From: Chloroflexota bacterium
GTDB taxonomy: Bacteria; Chloroflexota; Anaerolineae; B4-G1
Assembly: GCA_003648125.1 (NCBI GenBank)
Contig: QMOE01000084.1
Location: forward strand, 1-7,911
Direction: 5' to 3'
Length of the DNA stretch: 7,911 nt
Both the position numbers and the translations under genes were made by a program. The notes beneath the pieces are model-generated. The model had not been told where the DNA came from, did no database searches, and saw only the letters and a list, made by a program, of their open reading frames with translations. Each line of letters starts with the position of its first letter. Within the stretch, counting starts at the first letter, position 1. This document shows positions 4,113-7,911 of the stretch, piece by piece.

Positions 4113-4949
4113 ATGGTTGATTTAGATTATCTGGTCATTGGTCACGCGACCCGCGACCTGGTGAACGGCACTTTTACGATTGGCGGGACGGCTTCTTATG
4201 CTGCCCGCACCGCGCGGGCGTTGGACTGCCGTGTCGGCGTCGTCACCAGCACCGATCCCACCCTTAATCTGAGCCGGATATTGGATGGTATTCTGGTGGC
4301 CCACATCCCAGCCACCGCGACGACTACGTTCGAGAACATCTACACTGCCACCGGGCGGCGACAAGTGCTGCATACCGTCGCAGAGACGCTGACGCCAGAG
4401 ATGGTGCCACCGGACTGGCGGGCAAGAATTGTCCACGTTGGCCCGGTGGCCCACGAGTGCGACCCAGCGCTGGTTGATGCATTTGGAGACGGTTTCGTGG
4501 GCGTGACTCCACAGGGATGGATGCGGCGCTGGGACCAATCGGGGCGTGTGAGTGGCTGTCGATGGAAGGATGCAGAACCCTGGCTCGCCCGTGCCGACGG
4601 CGTGGTGTTGAGCGAGGAGGACGTGGCGGGCGATGAATCACTGATAGCCCGCTACGCTGCTCAGACGCGGGTGTTGGTCGTGACCCAGGGGGTGGCGGGT
4701 TGTACGGTTTATGTGGACGGCCGTGCTCGCCGTTTCTCGGCCCCGGTTGTGGATGAGATAGGCCCCACCGGCGCGGGTGACATTTTTGCGGCGGCTTTCT
4801 TCGTCTGGTTGCAGCGCAGTGACGATCCCTGGCTGGCCGCCCGCTTTGCCAATTGCGTCGCCGCTGGTTCGGTGACGCGGGCGGGGTTGGACTCCACGCC
4901 GACCCGAGAGGAGATCGCTCGTTGCGAGTTGAATCTGGGGGTAAGGTAG
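4113..4949 (+). CDS. PfkB-family (ribokinase-like) carbohydrate kinase
   Basis: The 278-residue protein has the ribokinase fold of the PfkB family, whose members phosphorylate sugars, nucleosides or related alcohols with ATP. The N-terminal strand YLVIGHATRDLV is followed by the substrate-side glycines in TIGGTASYAARTARAL (GG at 24-25; the Asn common in 'GG...N.A' is Tyr here). The C-terminal signature is IGPTGAGDIFAAAF, with the anion hole GAG and catalytic base Asp223; the position usually Asp before the TGAGD core reads G-P. A strand VLVVTQGVAGCTVY precedes it, as is typical. Substrate cannot be assigned. The protein is slightly short for the family and seems to lack an extended lid. The ATG at 4113 is preceded by a hairpin covering the ribosome-binding region. 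parA follows 6 nt after its stop, so the gene is an integral operon member placed where mnmE-mnmG-rsmG often lie. Confidence 0.88.
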   Translation: MVDLDYLVIGHATRDLVNGTFTIGGTASYAARTARALDCRVGVVTSTDPTLNLSRILDGILVAHIPATATTTFENIYTATGRRQVLHTVAETLTPEMVPPDWRARIVHVGPVAHECDPALVDAFGDGFVGVTPQGWMRRWDQSGRVSGCRWKDAEPWLARADGVVLSEEDVAGDESLIARYAAQTRVLVVTQGVAGCTVYVDGRARRFSAPVVDEIGPTGAGDIFAAAFFVWLQRSDDPWLAARFANCVAAGSVTRAGLDSTPTREEIARCELNLGVR

Positions 4950-4955
4950 GCCAGG

Positions 4956-5747
4956 ATGCCGATCATCTATGTGCTGGCGAACCAGAAAGGCGGGGTCGGA
5001 AAGACCACCACGGCGGTCAACATGGGAGCCTGCCTGGCGTATGGGGGCCAGCGCGTCTTGATCATTGACATTGACCCGCAAGCCAACGCCACCTCATCCC
5101 TGGGGATAGATAAGCGGGCCGCGCGGCTCTCTACTTACGACTTGCTGGTGCGCGACGTCCCATTGGTTCAAGTCGTGCAATCCACCGCCCGGCCGCGCCT
5201 CGACCTGATCCCGTCCTCGCCGGCGCTGGCTGGCGCGACGGTAGAACTGGTCAGCCTGCCGCAGCGGGAATATCGTTTGCGCCAGGCGATGCAAGGCCCG
5301 AGCCTGAACGAGCGATACGATTACGTACTGATTGACTGCCCACCCAGCCTGGGCCTGCTGACAGTGAACGGGCTGACGGCCGCCGCCGATGGGGTGATCA
5401 TCCCCGTGCAGTGCGAGTACCTGGCGCTGGAGGGGCTATCGCAGCTATCGCGCGCGATTGAGTTGGTACGTCAGGCTCTCAACCCAGACTTGCGTTTGCG
5501 CGGGCTGGTGATGACACTGTACGCCTCGCGCACGACGCTTTCTCGGCAGGTGATCGAAGAGGTACGGCGTCACTTTCCCGGCCGGGTCTTTGAGACGATC
5601 ATCCCACGCAGCGTGCGCTTGAGCGAGGCCCCTAGTTACGGCGAGCCGATCATATCCTACGCGCCCCGTTCGGCGGGGGCAGTGGCCTACGCAGAGTTGA
5701 CGCGGGAGTTATTGCTGTCCGATGAACGATTGCGACAATCAGCGTGA
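4956..5747 (+). CDS. parA: Chromosome partitioning ATPase ParA/Soj
   Basis: ParA binds DNA non-specifically as an ATP dimer and is released by ParB-stimulated hydrolysis, driving separation of replicated origins. The 263-residue length is normal for the chromosomal (Soj) type with no N-terminal DNA-binding extension. The deviant Walker A motif is KGGVGKTT (11-18, with signature Lys11 and Lys16). Walker A' is IDIDPQANAT with Asp40, and Walker B is VLIDCPPSLG with Asp127. Further family blocks are PVQCEYLALEGLSQL, the arginine-bearing TLYASRTTLSRQVIEEV and the C-terminal IPRSVRLSEAPSYGEPI. The ATG at 4956 follows TAAGG (4942-4946) at 9 nt. It is 6 nt after the kinase gene and 8 nt before parB. 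Confidence 0.97.
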   Translation: MPIIYVLANQKGGVGKTTTAVNMGACLAYGGQRVLIIDIDPQANATSSLGIDKRAARLSTYDLLVRDVPLVQVVQSTARPRLDLIPSSPALAGATVELVSLPQREYRLRQAMQGPSLNERYDYVLIDCPPSLGLLTVNGLTAAADGVIIPVQCEYLALEGLSQLSRAIELVRQALNPDLRLRGLVMTLYASRTTLSRQVIEEVRRHFPGRVFETIIPRSVRLSEAPSYGEPIISYAPRSAGAVAYAELTRELLLSDERLRQSA

Positions 5748-5755
5748 GGTGAGAG

Positions 5756-6607
5756 ATGACACCACGTAAGGGACTGGGCAAAGGTCTGGGGGCGCTGATT
5801 CCCACCGCCAAGGAAGAGGCGGTGGCGCAGGGTGTGGCCGAGGTCACTCTCGCTTCCATCACGCCCAATCCCCATCAGCCCCGTTCGACGATCCGCGATC
5901 AAGACCTGGTAGAATTGGCGGCCTCCATCGAGGAACACGGCATCATCCAGCCGTTGATCGTCGCCAGAGCGCCCGACGGCTATCAACTGATCGCCGGCGA
6001 GCGGCGCTGGCGTTCGGCGCGGTTGGCCGGATTGGCCACAGTTCCCGTCATTGTGAAGGATGTGGCCTCTAGCGAGATGTTGGAATTGGCGCTGGTGGAG
6101 AACGTCCAGCGGGCCGACTTGAATGCGTTGGAAGAGGCCATAGCCTACCGCCAGTTGATAGACGAATTCGGCCTGACCCAGGAACAGGTGGCGCGGCGGG
6201 TGGGCAAGAGCCGGGTGGCGGTCGCCAACACGTTGCGGCTGTTAAAGGCGGCCCGTCCCGTGCAGGAGGCGCTGCTCGAGGACAGGATCAGCGAGGGGCA
6301 TGCCCGCGCGTTGCTGGGATTGGAACGGGAGGAAGCGCAGGAGGCCGCGCTCAAGACGGTTCTGAAACAGGGATTGAACGTGCGGCAGACGGAGGAATTG
6401 GTGCGCCGTTTGCTCGGCCAGGGCGAGAAGCAGCGGCCTGTGCCCATGGTTTCCCCGGAGACGCGGGCGCTAGAATCGCGCTTCCGCGAGGCGCTGGACA
6501 CCAAGGTGAATCTGAAGCGCAGTGGCGCGGGAGGGCGGATCGTGATCCATTTTTACTCTGAAGAGGAATTGGAGGCGCTCTACGAGCGCATCGTGGGGGA
6601 AGAATGA
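5756..6607 (+). CDS. parB: Chromosome partitioning protein ParB/Spo0J
   Basis: ParB is a CTP-dependent clamp that loads at parS sites near the origin, spreads along DNA, recruits condensin and stimulates ParA. The 283 residues are complete. The N-terminal ParA-activating peptide KGLGKGLGALIP is at 5-16. The CTP-binding domain includes NPHQPR (38-43), GERRWRSARLAG (81-92) and ENVQRADLN (115-123). The helix-turn-helix that reads parS is LTQEQVARRVGKSRVAVANT (about 140-159). The C-terminal dimerisation region closes with GGRIVIHFYSEEELEALYERI. GAGGTGA (5746-5752, reading GAGGTGA through the end of parA) provides the ribosome-binding site. Its stop codon overlaps the next start as ATGA. I found no parS-like palindrome within the window. 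Confidence 0.97.
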   Translation: MTPRKGLGKGLGALIPTAKEEAVAQGVAEVTLASITPNPHQPRSTIRDQDLVELAASIEEHGIIQPLIVARAPDGYQLIAGERRWRSARLAGLATVPVIVKDVASSEMLELALVENVQRADLNALEEAIAYRQLIDEFGLTQEQVARRVGKSRVAVANTLRLLKAARPVQEALLEDRISEGHARALLGLEREEAQEAALKTVLKQGLNVRQTEELVRRLLGQGEKQRPVPMVSPETRALESRFREALDTKVNLKRSGAGGRIVIHFYSEEELEALYERIVGEE

Positions 6608-7005
6608 GTACGAGTAGCAAAGTGAGTGATGAGCAAGTCAAAGCAGCAGTGCAGGAGAGGATAAATAGTGGAACGCTGCGCTGCGCGGATGCTTTTCGCA
6701 TCGCTGAGGAGTTGGAGGTCGCGCCGCACAGGGTGGGGAATGCGGCCAACGAACTAGAGGTGCACCTCTCCCGCTGCCAGTTGGGGCTGTTCGGCTATGG
6801 CGAGCCAAAGAGCATCGTCAAGCCGGCCGAGGATGTGCCGCCAGAGTTGGAGCAGGCCATCCAGGAGGGATTGATTTTGGGCCGGTTGCCATGCCCGGTC
6901 GCCTGGGCCATCGCGGCCCGCTTCGGGATGCCCAAGTTGCACGTTTCCAACGCGGTGGAAAAATTGGGCGTGCGTATGAGCGGGTGTCAGTTGGGGGCTT
7001 TCTGA
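6604..7005 (+). CDS. Uncharacterised two-repeat cysteine protein, translationally coupled to parB
   Basis: I do not recognise a named family. The 133-residue protein starts at an ATG overlapping the parB stop (ATGA). It consists of two copies of one domain, residues 12-63 and 82-133, aligned with no gap at an offset of exactly 70 residues and with 20 of 52 identical positions. Each copy has a predicted helix, a turn with L-x-C (Cys27, Cys97), a second helix ending in a helix-turn-helix-like stretch ([40 protein letters not shown]), and a closing S-x-CQLG-x-F (Cys58, Cys128). The layout resembles a small winged-helix fold duplicated in tandem, with a Cys pair 31 residues apart in each half. 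The cysteines could bind metal or form disulfides; neither is shown. No signal peptide or membrane segment is present, so it should be cytoplasmic. A tandem DNA-binding role near ParB is a guess from fold and coupling. Confidence 0.8.
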   Translation: MSTSSKVSDEQVKAAVQERINSGTLRCADAFRIAEELEVAPHRVGNAANELEVHLSRCQLGLFGYGEPKSIVKPAEDVPPELEQAIQEGLILGRLPCPVAWAIAARFGMPKLHVSNAVEKLGVRMSGCQLGAF

Positions 7006-7012
7006 CGTAGCG

Positions 7013-7911
7013 GTGAAACTCGTCATTCAGATTCCGTGCTACAATGAGGAGATCACCCTTCCCCAGACGGTGGGCGATTTGCCGCGCGCGCTGCCGGGGG
7101 TGGACGTGATCGAGTACCTGGTGGTGGACGACGGCAGTACGGATAATACAGTCGCTGTGGCGCGGGAACTGGGGGTGCATCATATTGTCCGTTTGAAGCA
7201 GAATCGCGGGCTGGCTTCCGCTTTCCAGGCCGGGCTGGAGGCGGCTCTGCGAGTCGGCGCTGATCTCATAGTCAACACCGACGCCGACAATCAGTACCGG
7301 GGTGAGGATGTCGCGCGGCTGATTCAGCCCATCCTGGACGAGCAGGCCGACATCGTCGTCGGCGACCGGGAGGTAGCGGCCTCGGAACATTTCTCGCCGC
7401 TCAAACGATTGCTGCAACGCTGGGGCAGTTGGGTGGTGGAACGGGCCTCCGGCATCGCTATTCCAGACGCCACCAGCGGTTTCCGCGCCCTCACCCGCGA
7501 GGCTGCGCTGCGCTTGACCGTTCTCAGCGATTACACTTATACGTTGGAGACGCTCATCCAGGCCGGGGCGCGGAATATGCGCGTCGTTTACGTCCCGGTA
7601 CGGACTAATCCGCAGACGCGCCGGTCGCGCCTCATCCGCAGCATCCCGTCCTTTGTGGCGCTCTCGATTGTCACCATCGTGCGCTTTTACATCATGTACC
7701 GCCCCATGCGCGTCTTTATGACGCTCGGAGGAACACTGATCGCCGTGGGGGGGGCGTTAGGAGCGCGCTTTGTCTATTATTTCCTGGCTGGCTTTGGCGC
7801 CGGCAAAATTCAGTCGCTCATCCTGGCAGCCATTTTGACCATCGTCGGTTTCCAGGTCTGCTTGATCGGCCTGATCGCCGACCTGGTGCGCTTGAATCGC
7901 AAGATGCTGGA
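7013..7911 (+). CDS. Family 2 glycosyltransferase, polyprenyl-phosphate type (3' end outside window)
   Basis: The frame is open from a GTG at 7013 through 299 codons to the window end. The N-terminus [19 protein letters not shown] and [11 protein letters not shown] (36-46) are the GT2 nucleotide-sugar-binding start. The [12 protein letters not shown] block and DAD (90-92) in NTDADNQY supply the metal and sugar-nucleotide site. [15 protein letters not shown] and [10 protein letters not shown] are typical of the DPM1/GtrB group, which transfers a sugar from a nucleotide donor to a polyprenyl phosphate at the cytoplasmic membrane face. After an interfacial helix (about 211-228), two membrane helices lie at about 234-258 and 267-290, matching that group. 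The Shine-Dalgarno is poor and the start lies 7 nt after the preceding stop, so coupled translation is likely. The donor sugar cannot be told. Its function is probably in cell-surface glycans or glycoproteins, not in segregation. Confidence 0.9.
   Translation, partial: MKLVIQIPCYNEEITLPQTVGDLPRALPGVDVIEYLVVDDGSTDNTVAVARELGVHHIVRLKQNRGLASAFQAGLEAALRVGADLIVNTDADNQYRGEDVARLIQPILDEQADIVVGDREVAASEHFSPLKRLLQRWGSWVVERASGIAIPDATSGFRALTREAALRLTVLSDYTYTLETLIQAGARNMRVVYVPVRTNPQTRRSRLIRSIPSFVALSIVTIVRFYIMYRPMRVFMTLGGTLIAVGGALGARFVYYFLAGFGAGKIQSLILAAILTIVGFQVCLIGLIADLVRLNRKML

Noticed and set aside
7012..7019. ggtgaaac as half of a parS site
   Set aside because: Only one half matches the tgtttcacgtgaaaca palindrome; the other half is absent, and the bases are the start codons of the glycosyltransferase.

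Overview
The window looks like the ribosomal-protein-L34 / chromosome-partition neighbourhood of a moderately GC-rich bacterium, probably an uncultured member of the Chloroflexota (Anaerolineae-like). That placement is an inference. It rests on the order rpmH-rnpA-yidD-[beta-propeller lipoprotein]-yidC-jag-[sugar-kinase-like gene]-parA-parB, on a short single-domain YidC without a large periplasmic insert, on the GC-rich coding style and on the absence of dnaA next to rpmH. No rRNA, tRNA or CRISPR array is visible.

Layout. Positions 1-231 hold the 5' end of a minus-strand gene for an exported or membrane-anchored protein whose mature start resembles the GH18 (YaaH/SleL-like) glycosidase fold. 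Its promoter lies so close to the start codon that the transcript is probably leaderless. Positions 232-532 have no gene. They hold a compact non-autonomous transposon-like element (283-425) with 15-bp terminal inverted repeats, a 9-bp target-site duplication and a large internal palindrome. It sits between two divergent promoters. From a strong promoter at 437-464 the plus strand then reads continuously through ten genes to the right edge: rpmH, rnpA, yidD, a PQQ-type eight-bladed beta-propeller lipoprotein, yidC, jag, a PfkB-family kinase, parA, parB, a small uncharacterised two-repeat cysteine protein, and a polyprenyl-phosphate-type family 2 glycosyltransferase that runs off the end. Gaps are 27, 8, 15, 13, 62, 20, 6, 8, -4 and 7 nt. 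I see no convincing rho-independent terminator between them, so a single long operon is likely, with possible internal control at hairpins in the rpmH leader and directly before the kinase start codon.

How the genes fit together. rpmH and rnpA supply the ribosome and tRNA 5'-end maturation. yidD and yidC belong to membrane-protein insertion, and the lipoprotein beta-propeller between them may act on the outer face of the same process. jag (KhpB) is an RNA-binding partner commonly encoded after yidC. parA and parB form the chromosome segregation pair. The small gene overlapping parB by ATGA is translationally coupled to it and is the most interesting unknown here. The canonical mnmE-mnmG-rsmG block often found between jag and parA is absent, and a PfkB-type kinase occupies that place.

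Main points of interest: the intact-looking miniature transposon splitting back-to-back promoters; a YidC that carries Thr where the conserved groove Arg is expected; the ungapped 70-residue-period duplication in the ParB-coupled protein; and a perfect 7-bp hairpin abutting the kinase start codon.
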